In this document: one piece after another, positions 54,405 through 61,395 of the stretch
How the letters are laid out: each line of letters opens with the position of its first letter
Position numbering within the stretch: position 1 is the stretch's first letter
Source of the DNA: Caldilineaceae bacterium bin5
GTDB taxonomy: Bacteria > Chloroflexota > Anaerolineae > Caldilineales > Caldilineaceae
DNA length: 64,000 bases
Direction: 5' to 3'
Assembly (NCBI GenBank): GCA_002238445.1
Contig: MPML01000004.1
Span: 124,001 to 188,000 of the forward strand
Program-made: the position numbers and the translations under genes
Notes under the pieces: generated by a model
Databases searched by the model: none
Seen by the model: the letters and a program-made list of their open reading frames with translations, nothing else
Told to the model about the DNA's origin: nothing

Positions 54405-55511
54405 TCAACAGTCTGTTGTTGCCTTTGAAGGCCGCGCGGGCAACTGAAAGGTCATCAAGTGTCCAATTTCATCGGCCAGCAGCGCCTCATCCGTCTCGTT
54501 CAAGGGCGCCAGCCCCCAAAATGTCAGCGAGCGGCGCACGGCGACCGTCAATGCGGCGATGAGAAAGGTGCCGTAATCCGTCAGACGTTGCCCCTCTGAA
54601 TCCGTGCCCGACAGGACTGGCGCCGGCCCTTGTCTGATACCTTCCAACAGGTAAGTTACCGCCTGAAAGTTGAACAGCCGCATGTATAGTTCAACTCGCG
54701 GCGACAGACCGGGTTCGGCATTGGCTGCAAAATACAAATCTCGCCATCCGGCTCTGTCGTCCTCTGACCAGTCGTCTCCCCCGTAAAATAGAAAGCGGGC
54801 GATCTCCTGGGCCGGGTCTCCCAACCCGAAAAACTCCCAGTCCACGAGTATGGCCCGCCCCCTGTCGAACAGGGCGTTTTCCGCAGTCAAATCTCCGTGG
54901 ATTGGCGCCGCCGGCGTCTCTCCCAGCAAGGGCAGCGCCTCATTCATCAGGCGGTGCGTTGCCGCCCACAGTATGGAAAGAAGCTCTTTCAGCAGCGGCG
55001 CCGGGGCAGCCGATACCCACTCGCGTAGCGGAGCCTCCCCCGCCTGCCATACCTGCCAAAATGTAAGCAGATTGAAGGGATGCGGGCTGAATCGCTGCAC
55101 TGCATCACTTTCAGTGCGGTGGACCCGGGCCACGGCCTCGGCGAGCGCAATTCGGTGGAGGCCGTCCGCAAGCGACAGCTCTCCGCCCTCCGCCCAGCGG
55201 TAGACGAGTATCTGGCTGGGCAGTCCGTGAGGATAGCGATCATACCAGAGCGGCTCCGGCGCCAGCCCTGCCGCGGCAAACTGATCCTGGCCGCGGAACT
55301 GGCGGCGGCTGCGCGCCTGGCCGGCATCGGTAAACATTTTCACCACGGCGTCCGTGCCGTCGCCGCCGCGCACTCGCCAAAGCAAATTGTCGCGCCCCTG
55401 CCAGTGATCCATTACCGTTACTTCCTGACCGAGAAAGCGGCTGGAGGCGGCGCCGGTAAGATAACTGTGTACGGCCTGTGTCCACTGGCTCATGCCGTTT
55501 CCGCCAATCAC
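54405..55511 (-). CDS. APH/choline-kinase family phosphotransferase in the trp operon
   Basis: A 368-residue small-molecule kinase-like protein of the aminoglycoside phosphotransferase family. The catalytic loop is IHGDLTAENALFDRGRAILV (Asp as base, Asn as metal ligand) and the DFG-equivalent is DWEFFG. The nucleotide-binding lysine is probably in DAVVKMF. GTG 55511 overlaps the trpG stop (GTGA), so it is coupled to trpG; ATG 55493 is an alternative start. No kinase is needed in Trp synthesis, so its job is unclear: it could act on choline, an amino sugar, or an unknown product linked to chorismate. It is not evidence for antibiotic resistance. Confidence 0.82.
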   Translation of the reverse strand: MIGGNGMSQWTQAVHSYLTGAASSRFLGQEVTVMDHWQGRDNLLWRVRGGDGTDAVVKMFTDAGQARSRRQFRGQDQFAAAGLAPEPLWYDRYPHGLPSQILVYRWAEGGELSLADGLHRIALAEAVARVHRTESDAVQRFSPHPFNLLTFWQVWQAGEAPLREWVSAAPAPLLKELLSILWAATHRLMNEALPLLGETPAAPIHGDLTAENALFDRGRAILVDWEFFGLGDPAQEIARFLFYGGDDWSEDDRAGWRDLYFAANAEPGLSPRVELYMRLFNFQAVTYLLEGIRQGPAPVLSGTDSEGQRLTDYGTFLIAALTVAVRRSLTFWGLAPLNETDEALLADEIGHLMTFQLPARPSKATTDC

Positions 55512-56104
55512 ACATTCAGGAAGTTACGCAACAGATCGTGCCCGTATTGCGTCAGGATGCTCTCAGGATGAAACTGTACGCCAAATACGGGTTTGGAGCG
55601 GTGCTGCACGCCCATAAGCTCGCCCTCGGCAGTATGGGCGGTTGCCTCCAAATCCGAAGGCAGAGGCTCCTCGACAATCAGACTGTGGTAGCGCGTGGCG
55701 GTAAATGGGCTTGGAATCCCCTGGAAGAGGGTCGTCCCCTTATGATGAATCGGGCTGACCTTGCCGTGCATCAGCCGCGGCGCCCGCTCGACGTTGCCGC
55801 CGTGAACGTGCCCAATGCACTGTTGGCCGAGACACACACCCAGGATGGGCGTCCGGTCTCCCATGTGGCGGATTACGTCATTGCTGACACCGCTGTCCTG
55901 CTGAGGCGTGCCCGGGCCGGGGCTGATGATAACATGACTCGGGCTCCTATCGACCAGCTCCTCGACGTCGATGGCATCGTTGCGCCATACCTGTATGCGG
56001 TTGGCCTCCTCCCCGCCGGACAAGGGAGTCTCGTTGACGATTTCACCCAAAAACTGTACCAGATTGTACGTGAAACTATCGTAATTGTCGATGACGGCGA
56101 TCAT
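55508..56104 (-). CDS. trpG: Anthranilate synthase glutaminase subunit
   Basis: A 198-residue class I glutamine amidotransferase that feeds ammonia to TrpE. The nucleophile Cys is in ILGVCLGQQCIGHV, the oxyanion loop is SPGPGTPQ, and the His-Glu pair is in VQFHPESI. It begins MIAVIDNYDSFTYNLVQFL, typical of TrpG/PabA. The same subunit may also serve PabB elsewhere. It starts 27 nt after trpS and overlaps the APH-type gene by 4 nt. Confidence 0.95.
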   Translation of the reverse strand: MIAVIDNYDSFTYNLVQFLGEIVNETPLSGGEEANRIQVWRNDAIDVEELVDRSPSHVIISPGPGTPQQDSGVSNDVIRHMGDRTPILGVCLGQQCIGHVHGGNVERAPRLMHGKVSPIHHKGTTLFQGIPSPFTATRYHSLIVEEPLPSDLEATAHTAEGELMGVQHRSKPVFGVQFHPESILTQYGHDLLRNFLNV

Positions 56105-56131
56105 GGCCCCGCTCCTTTTTTTGACTCCGGC

Positions 56132-57187
56132 TTAAGCCTTGGCCAGCCTTTTCTGGCGGCGCTCATTCGAACGACGTATGCGGTTCCAGACACCGGTCAA
56201 GCCCATCGCCTTCTTCATCTCCATCAGCGTAGACCTGGCCTCTTCTTGTGCCCGCTGCGTTCCCTCGTATATCAACTGGTCGGTGAATCCGGTCTGTTCG
56301 GCGTAGAATGCCCGCCGTTCACGGATCGGTTCAAGGAAGTTCTCCAGTGCATTGAATAGCTTGGTTTTCACCTCGACATCGCCGACAGCGCCCTGCCGGT
56401 ATCGGGTCTTAAGATCTTCCACTTCCTCTTTGTCAGGGTTGAAAGTGTCGTGATAGCTGAAGACCGGGTTGCCCTCGACCGTGCCCGGGATGTCTGCGCG
56501 AATGCGATTCGGGTCAGTGTACATGCTCATAACCCGTTTTTTGACCGCGGCCGAGTCGTCGCTGAGAAGGATCGCATTGCCCAGGCTCTTGCTCATCTTG
56601 GCCTGCCCGTCGGTGCCGACGAGCGTGCCGCCGACGATGTAGGCGTCCGGCAGGGGGAAGACTTCGTCATAGGCGTTATTGAAGCGGCGGGCAATCTGAC
56701 GGCTGATTTCGATGTGTGATTCGTTGTCCTTGCCCACCGGCACCAGATGCGCACGCGGCATCAGGATGTCGGCGGCCTGCAACACAGGGTAACCGAGCAG
56801 GTTATAGGGCATCTGCTCCATCTCAGCCGCGGCAGCCATATCCTTGATCGTGGGCAACTGCTGCAAACGTTCAACCGTCACCATGCCGCTTAGGATCAAC
56901 TGCATTTCGTAGATCTCATGCACAGCAGACTGCAGATAGAACGATGTCTTTTCCGGATCGATACCAATCGCCAGGTGATCGAGAACGATTTCGCGGGCAT
57001 TTTCGCCGATCTGCGCGATGTCCTCTTTGGTCGGCTTAGTCGTCAGCATATGGAGGTCGGCGATGATGAAGAAGCATTCATACTCCTCCTGGAACGCCAG
57101 CCGGTATTGTAAGCTGCCCACATAGTGGCCCAAGTGCAGTTTCCCAGTCGGGCGGTCGCCGGTAAGAATGCGTTTTCTTTGTGTCAT
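56132..57187 (-). CDS. trpS: Tryptophanyl-tRNA synthetase
   Basis: A 351-residue class I synthetase. The HIGH-type motif is [11 protein letters not shown] near residue 20 and the KMSKS motif is AKMSKSLGN; the Trp-binding segment includes [17 protein letters not shown] and [22 protein letters not shown] 57187 has GGAG 6 nt upstream; the frame extends to 57208. Placing trpS second in the trp operon means that charging capacity and Trp synthesis share one T-box that senses uncharged tRNA-Trp. Confidence 0.95.
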   Translation of the reverse strand: MTQRKRILTGDRPTGKLHLGHYVGSLQYRLAFQEEYECFFIIADLHMLTTKPTKEDIAQIGENAREIVLDHLAIGIDPEKTSFYLQSAVHEIYEMQLILSGMVTVERLQQLPTIKDMAAAAEMEQMPYNLLGYPVLQAADILMPRAHLVPVGKDNESHIEISRQIARRFNNAYDEVFPLPDAYIVGGTLVGTDGQAKMSKSLGNAILLSDDSAAVKKRVMSMYTDPNRIRADIPGTVEGNPVFSYHDTFNPDKEEVEDLKTRYRQGAVGDVEVKTKLFNALENFLEPIRERRAFYAEQTGFTDQLIYEGTQRAQEEARSTLMEMKKAMGLTGVWNRIRRSNERRQKRLAKA

Positions 57188-57241
57188 TTTTCGCTCCAGG
57201 ATTCGCATGAAGGAAGTGAATATTTCGGCTTTCGCAAAGTC

Positions 57242-58783
57242 TTAGTCATCTAATCCCTCTTCGGCTCGCTTGACAGCAGCGGAGAGGGCCCTGGCCTTGT
57301 TCAGCGTTTCTTCCCATTCATAGGTGGGGTCGCTGTCGGCGACGACGCCGCCTCCCGCTTGCAGGTAGCAGGTCTTGCCCTGCATTACGATCGTCCGGAT
57401 AGCGATGCAGGTGTCCATCGCGCCGTCGTAGTCGATGTAGCCGACTGCGCCGGCATACAGCCCGCGCCGCCGCCCCTCCAATTCTTCAATGATCTCCATG
57501 GCCCGCACTTTAGGCGCGCCGCTTACGGTCCCGGCAGGGAAGGTCGCTTTCAGCAAGCTGATGGCGTCGTGGCCGGGCGCCAGTTCGCCCTGTACATCGC
57601 TGACGATATGCATGACATGGCTGTACCGTTCGATAACCATCATTTCCGGCACTTTGACGGTGCCATAGTCGCATACCCGGCCCAAATCGTTGCGCCCAAG
57701 ATCGACCAGCATCACGTGTTCCGCCCGCTCCTTGGGATCGTTCAACAGTCCTTCCGCCAGGGCGTCGTCCTCGGCTGCAGTCTGACCCCGCCAGCGGGTG
57801 CCAGCGATCGGGTGCAGGAACGCACGGCCGTCTTCGAGCATGACGTGCATTTCCGGGCTCGATCCGATAATCCACAACGGCTCATCACTTCCGGACTTCT
57901 CCTCCAGGCCGGCAACTCCGTTGAATTCCAGAAAGTACATATAAGGTGACGGGTTCAACATGCGCAGCGCGCGGTAGATCGTGAAAGGCTCCGCGTCTGT
58001 CGACCGGCTCAGCCGCTGGCTGGGCACAACCTGAAATATGTCGCCGGCAGCGATATACTCTTTTGCTCTGCATACAACATCCTCGTATTCCTCCTTGGTG
58101 AAGTTGCTGCTCCACTCTGCATCGCCGTCAACTCGAGGACTCTTCGGCGGTGTGAGCGGCTGGCGCAGGTCGCTGACAATCGCGTCAATGCGAGCGACGG
58201 CGTCAGTGTAGGCTTCCTGAACCTGTTCGACCGAAGGCGAGCCCTGCCCATCGATTCTCATGTTGGCGATGACCAGCAGCTTGTGCTGAACATGGTCGAA
58301 GACCACAAGGTTGTCGCTGAAGAGCAGCAGCATGTCCGGGATGCCCAGTTTCCTTTGTGCCGTGGTCGGCAGGCGCTCAATGAAGCGCACCGTATCGTAA
58401 CCGAAATAGCCGACCGCGCCGCCGGAAAAGCGCGGCAGCCCCGGCACCTCCACCGGACAGCGATCGGCCAATAGGTCGCGCACTGCTTCGAAAGGGTCGC
58501 CTTCCCTGCGTTCCAACTCGGCGCCGTCGGCCCCGCCAATCACCATCTGGTCTCCCTGAGCGCACAAGGTCAATGGCGGACGCACACCAAGGAAGCTGTA
58601 CCGGCCCACCTGCTCCCCTTTCTCAACCGATTCCAGCAGAAAGGAGGGGCCGCCGTTCCGTAACTTCAGATAGACCGAGACCGGTGTTTCCAGGTCGGCC
58701 GGCAATTCCCTGAATACCGGGATCGTATTGCCCCTTGCCGCATACTCCTGTACTTCCTCCTGTGAAGGACTGTAAGTTGCCAT
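57242..58783 (-). CDS. trpE: Anthranilate synthase component I
   Basis: A 513-residue enzyme making anthranilate from chorismate. The N-terminal domain has FLLESVEKGEQVGRYSFLG: LLES is the Trp feedback-inhibition motif, so the enzyme should be inhibited by tryptophan. The C-terminal chorismate domain has IAGTRWRGQTAAEDDALAE, HVMLVDLGRNDLGRV, FPAGTVSGAPKVRAMEIIEE and YAGAVGYIDYDG. AGGAG lies 7 nt before ATG 58783. It is the first gene after the T-box leader and heads the operon trpE to aroQ. Confidence 0.95.
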   Translation of the reverse strand: MATYSPSQEEVQEYAARGNTIPVFRELPADLETPVSVYLKLRNGGPSFLLESVEKGEQVGRYSFLGVRPPLTLCAQGDQMVIGGADGAELERREGDPFEAVRDLLADRCPVEVPGLPRFSGGAVGYFGYDTVRFIERLPTTAQRKLGIPDMLLLFSDNLVVFDHVQHKLLVIANMRIDGQGSPSVEQVQEAYTDAVARIDAIVSDLRQPLTPPKSPRVDGDAEWSSNFTKEEYEDVVCRAKEYIAAGDIFQVVPSQRLSRSTDAEPFTIYRALRMLNPSPYMYFLEFNGVAGLEEKSGSDEPLWIIGSSPEMHVMLEDGRAFLHPIAGTRWRGQTAAEDDALAEGLLNDPKERAEHVMLVDLGRNDLGRVCDYGTVKVPEMMVIERYSHVMHIVSDVQGELAPGHDAISLLKATFPAGTVSGAPKVRAMEIIEELEGRRRGLYAGAVGYIDYDGAMDTCIAIRTIVMQGKTCYLQAGGGVVADSDPTYEWEETLNKARALSAAVKRAEEGLDD

Positions 58784-58830
58784 GGTCTATCTCCTGATCT
58801 CCCTTATCCTGACCTATCTGCCTGGCTAAC

Positions 58831-58885
58831 AAAAAAGCCCCGTCTCCAATGGCAAAGATCGCTCTCTGCTCTTGGGGACGAGGCC
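58831..58885 (-). terminator. Intrinsic terminator of the trpE T-box leader
   Basis: On the minus strand GGCCTCGTCCCCAA (58885-58872) pairs with TTGGAGACGGGGC (58849-58837) and is followed by TTTTTT (58836-58831). It is directly downstream of the T-box sequence, whose antiterminator pairing excludes it. The next gene, trpE, starts 47 nt on. Confidence 0.88.
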
Positions 58886-59245
58886 TGTAAAGACGCCCGC
58901 GGTGCCACCCTGTTTAGACCGGCTCACAGTAGGCAACAAAAAATCCCTTGCATGAAACGCAAGGGATGCCTGCACCAGTCTCACTCATCGCGGCCAGTTG
59001 ATCTCGCATAATAACGGATCTGTCTGAGCCGCGGCGCCCTGATAACGGTGGCGTCTCCGGGACCGGCTAGTTAGTGGTAATACATCTGGGCTGATCGCCA
59101 CAGGTGGTAACGTTCCCACTGTTCGCCGTCCGACTCCCCGGTCCATTCACACTCTGCGCTGTTGTCCCGTTTCCACCAGTCCGGGACTCTCTGGAACTCG
59201 CTCTGAGCGCTACTATTCCGGTTCACGGTCGTTTGTGTTCATTTG
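58837..59245 (-). promoter_or_regulatory. T-box riboswitch, Trp-specific (UGG specifier)
   Basis: The invariant T-box sequence AGGGTGGCACCGCGGG is present in full on the minus strand (58911-58896). Stem I starts with CCGGAATAGTAG (59221-59210), containing the AGTA box; the distal hairpin at 59164-59187 carries the CTGGTGGAA apical sequence. The 3' side of the specifier loop reads GAATGGACCGG, with the specifier TGG at 59145-59143 followed by the usual A and then a CCGG that pairs with the first CCGG. UGG is the Trp codon. Uncharged tRNA-Trp should favour the antiterminator and switch on the operon trpE to aroQ. Confidence 0.93.
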
Positions 59246-59254
59246 TCACAGAGC

Positions 59255-59283
59255 AGTATACGCCGCCTGCGCCAATCTGTCAA
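59255..59283 (-). promoter_or_regulatory. Sigma70 promoter of the trpE operon
   Basis: On the minus strand a consensus TTGACA (59283-59278) is followed after exactly 17 nt by TATACT (59260-59255). The start site near 59248 places the whole T-box at the 5' end of the transcript. Confidence 0.8.
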
Positions 59284-59461
59284 TTTGCATACTGGCTAAT
59301 TCCTGGTGTGTCCCATAATTCAGGGCGATGATGGTGCAACTCCTTGACCGTGCGCTAATGTCTGAATCAGGATTTTCTGTATATGGGGATTATCAGGATT
59401 TCAACCCGCCTCGCCCGCTCCTGGTATAAGATACCGGATATGTTGAGAAACGCGCCGATTT

Positions 59462-59746
59462 GTAACTACGAAGCCACAGTACCTGACCAGCCAGTCATCC
59501 TTGGAACCATTCAGGCTCAAGGAGACGCAACTGGTGTACAGCCGCCGTCATGCTCGCCAGCCGACACGTTGCGATGAAGGCACACGGTCGGTGAGGGATG
59601 GTTTTGGAGGGGGGCGTTGCGGGGGCGCAGCCCCTGCACAAGGGAGGGCCGAAGGCCCGACCGCCAAAAATATACCAGTGAGGGGAGAAAGAACACCTTT
59701 GCTCGCCTCATTCAGGGGTGCGAATCAGTTTCGGCTGAGTAGTTGC
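59462..59746 (+). mobile_element. Complete MITE, copy 3 (IS66-type ends, 285 bp)
   Basis: The left end GTAACTACGAAGCC and right end GGCTGAGTAGTTGC form imperfect terminal inverted repeats. The flanks are near-identical 8-mers, GCCGATTT (59454-59461) and GCCGAATT (59747-59754), consistent with an aged 8-bp target duplication. The hairpin GGGCC-GAA-GGCCC is at 59646-59658. The left half is most like the truncated copy 1. No coding capacity. It lies upstream of the trpE promoter, outside the transcript. Confidence 0.86.
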
Positions 59747-59783
59747 GCCGAATTTATGGGATGCGCCCTGACTTTTCGTTCCC

Positions 59784-59811
59784 TTGACACCCTCCCGACG
59801 AGCGGTATAAT
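59784..59811 (+). promoter_or_regulatory. Perfect-consensus sigma70 promoter without an assigned gene
   Basis: TTGACA (59784-59789) and TATAAT (59806-59811) are both perfect hexamers separated by 16 nt, 37 bp beyond the MITE. The next supported gene starts only at 60656. It may drive that gene through a long leader, or an RNA not recognised here. Confidence 0.65.
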
Positions 59812-60655
59812 TAATGATATATTTCTGTCAATCTGTTCCAATGTCTGTGACAACATTTACATTCAGAGGGTGTACGGAGTTGAAAAGAGTTCCTTCCTGC
59901 CACAACTTCTTGATTGTTGGAGAATCGACCAGTGGTATAAGGGCAATGCATTCAGCAAGCTGCGGGTCTGAGTGGCCCCAGATTTGGAATCCAATCAATG
60001 TCATAGGAGAAGGTCAAGACTAGCCCACATATCCTTAAGCCAAAGCATCAGGGTACAAAAGCGGCGAAACGCGAAGTAAGTGATCTTCAGGTCGGAATGC
60101 AAACTGTTCCTGCATAGAATAGGCGGCACAACTGTATGATGTGAGAGACGCGCGAGTTTCGTCCCTCTCCAAACAGTCCCAAACGCAGGAAGATGAACGA
60201 ACCGCCCGAGCTCTGCCGATGGGTCTATTTTCGGACTCTCGCAGTGGGTAGGACTGCATTCGAACGGAATTCTGTGCTGCCGTCTTACAATGACACAGTC
60301 AAGATACTTCCTTGGTGGATGGCAACAAGACTGGCTTGGCAGTCCTTCACGCGCAACTGTTGCAGAAAAATTGCGTCCACAATGATCTGGCGTTTCTGGC
60401 TTTCTTTTGCTGTGCGAAAGCAGGAGAAAAGCAGGGTTATCTACGTTTCGAGGGAAGGTCTTGCTAAGAAAAATATACCTACTTCCAAAGCGGACGCAAA
60501 CTCTTCGTTGGCTGGCGGCTCCACCTTACGGACATCCGCCGGCCCTCAAAGTCATTCTTGCCCGCAAGCCTTAGCCATGCAGGCAGCCACTCACCTGAAT
60601 AGCGCGACGACTCTGTATTCGGCGACCTTAATACAAAAGCAAGGAGGCTTGTGCC
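59812..60655 (+). other. 844-bp stretch with no recognised gene
   Basis: Open frames here are short and show no family features. One starting near ATG 59839 runs about 60 codons to 60022 and another overlaps the next gene's start; neither has a convincing ribosome-binding site or composition. I see no tRNA, T-box or clear riboswitch. It begins with a perfect promoter, so an unannotated small RNA, a decayed gene or a long leader is possible. Confidence 0.4.
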
Positions 60656-61381
60656 ATGAAACGAATCGACTTTGAATACTACTGGACAGAGCAGCAGCCG
60701 GTAAACGGCAAAATTTATGGCGTCAAGGAGATTTTGGAGGACGCCGATCTGGGGGGCATAGACCTGGTCGTGCTGATAGCCGGCCCTATCGAACGGCCCA
60801 ACAATAGCGGTCTGGCCGAATTTGTGAAGAGTGAGCCGCGTCTCATCGGCTGCTGTCAGATCAACCCACTGTATGGTCAGGCTGCGGTAGACGAGTTGGA
60901 AACGGCGGCCACCCAGTGGGACATGCCCATCCTGAAACTCATGTCGGTTGCCTGCAACTATCCGATCTATGGGCAGGAGCCGCTGCCAGTGTTGGACAAA
61001 GCACGGGAACTCGGGCTTCTCGTGAACATCCATTCCGGCGCCCGCCTCAGCACGCCGGCTCAGGTTGGACTGGTGGCTGCCCGCTATCCGGATCTGTCCA
61101 TCATCATGGAACACATGGGGTACCGTGACGGGGTGGGTGAGGCCATAGAGGTGGCCAAAGTTTTTCCCAACGTCCATCTCGGCACGAACACGGTTGCTGA
61201 ACCTTTGATGATCCAGCAAGCAGTTCAGGAAATTGGCGCAGAACGGGTGTGTTTTGCTTCGAATGGCCCCGGGGTTCCGATGGATTTCGCCGTGGAGTCG
61301 ATACGTCGGCTCAACCTTGGTGAAGAGGCCGAAGGCCTGGTACTTGGCGGCAACCTCGCCCGCCTGCTGGGTGTCGAGTAA
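60656..61381 (+). CDS. Amidohydrolase-related protein with altered metal site
   Basis: A 241-residue TIM-barrel protein of the amidohydrolase 2 (TatD/ACMSD-like) superfamily. Recognisable strands are CCQINPLYG, LVNIHSGAR with a metal-type His, and IIMEHMGY with another His. The usual N-terminal H-x-H is replaced by the sequence IDFEYYW, and the late Asp that activates water is Asn in FASNGPGVP. It may therefore be a non-hydrolytic relative, or bind metal in another way. AAGGAGG lies 7 nt before ATG 60656. The GH127-like gene follows 14 nt later, so both probably act on one carbohydrate-derived compound. Confidence 0.72.
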   Translation: MKRIDFEYYWTEQQPVNGKIYGVKEILEDADLGGIDLVVLIAGPIERPNNSGLAEFVKSEPRLIGCCQINPLYGQAAVDELETAATQWDMPILKLMSVACNYPIYGQEPLPVLDKARELGLLVNIHSGARLSTPAQVGLVAARYPDLSIIMEHMGYRDGVGEAIEVAKVFPNVHLGTNTVAEPLMIQQAVQEIGAERVCFASNGPGVPMDFAVESIRRLNLGEEAEGLVLGGNLARLLGVE

Positions 61382-61395
61382 GGAGAGGAGTACCG

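Noticed and set aside
54405-55511. Antibiotic-resistance gene (aminoglycoside phosphotransferase)
   Set aside because: Only the broad kinase family is recognisable, and the location inside the trp operon points to a housekeeping or metabolic role.
60193-60675. 160-codon plus-strand frame upstream of the amidohydrolase gene
   Set aside because: It has no family features, no good ribosome-binding site, an odd composition rich in Ser, Thr and Arg, and it runs 20 nt into the well-supported start at 60656.
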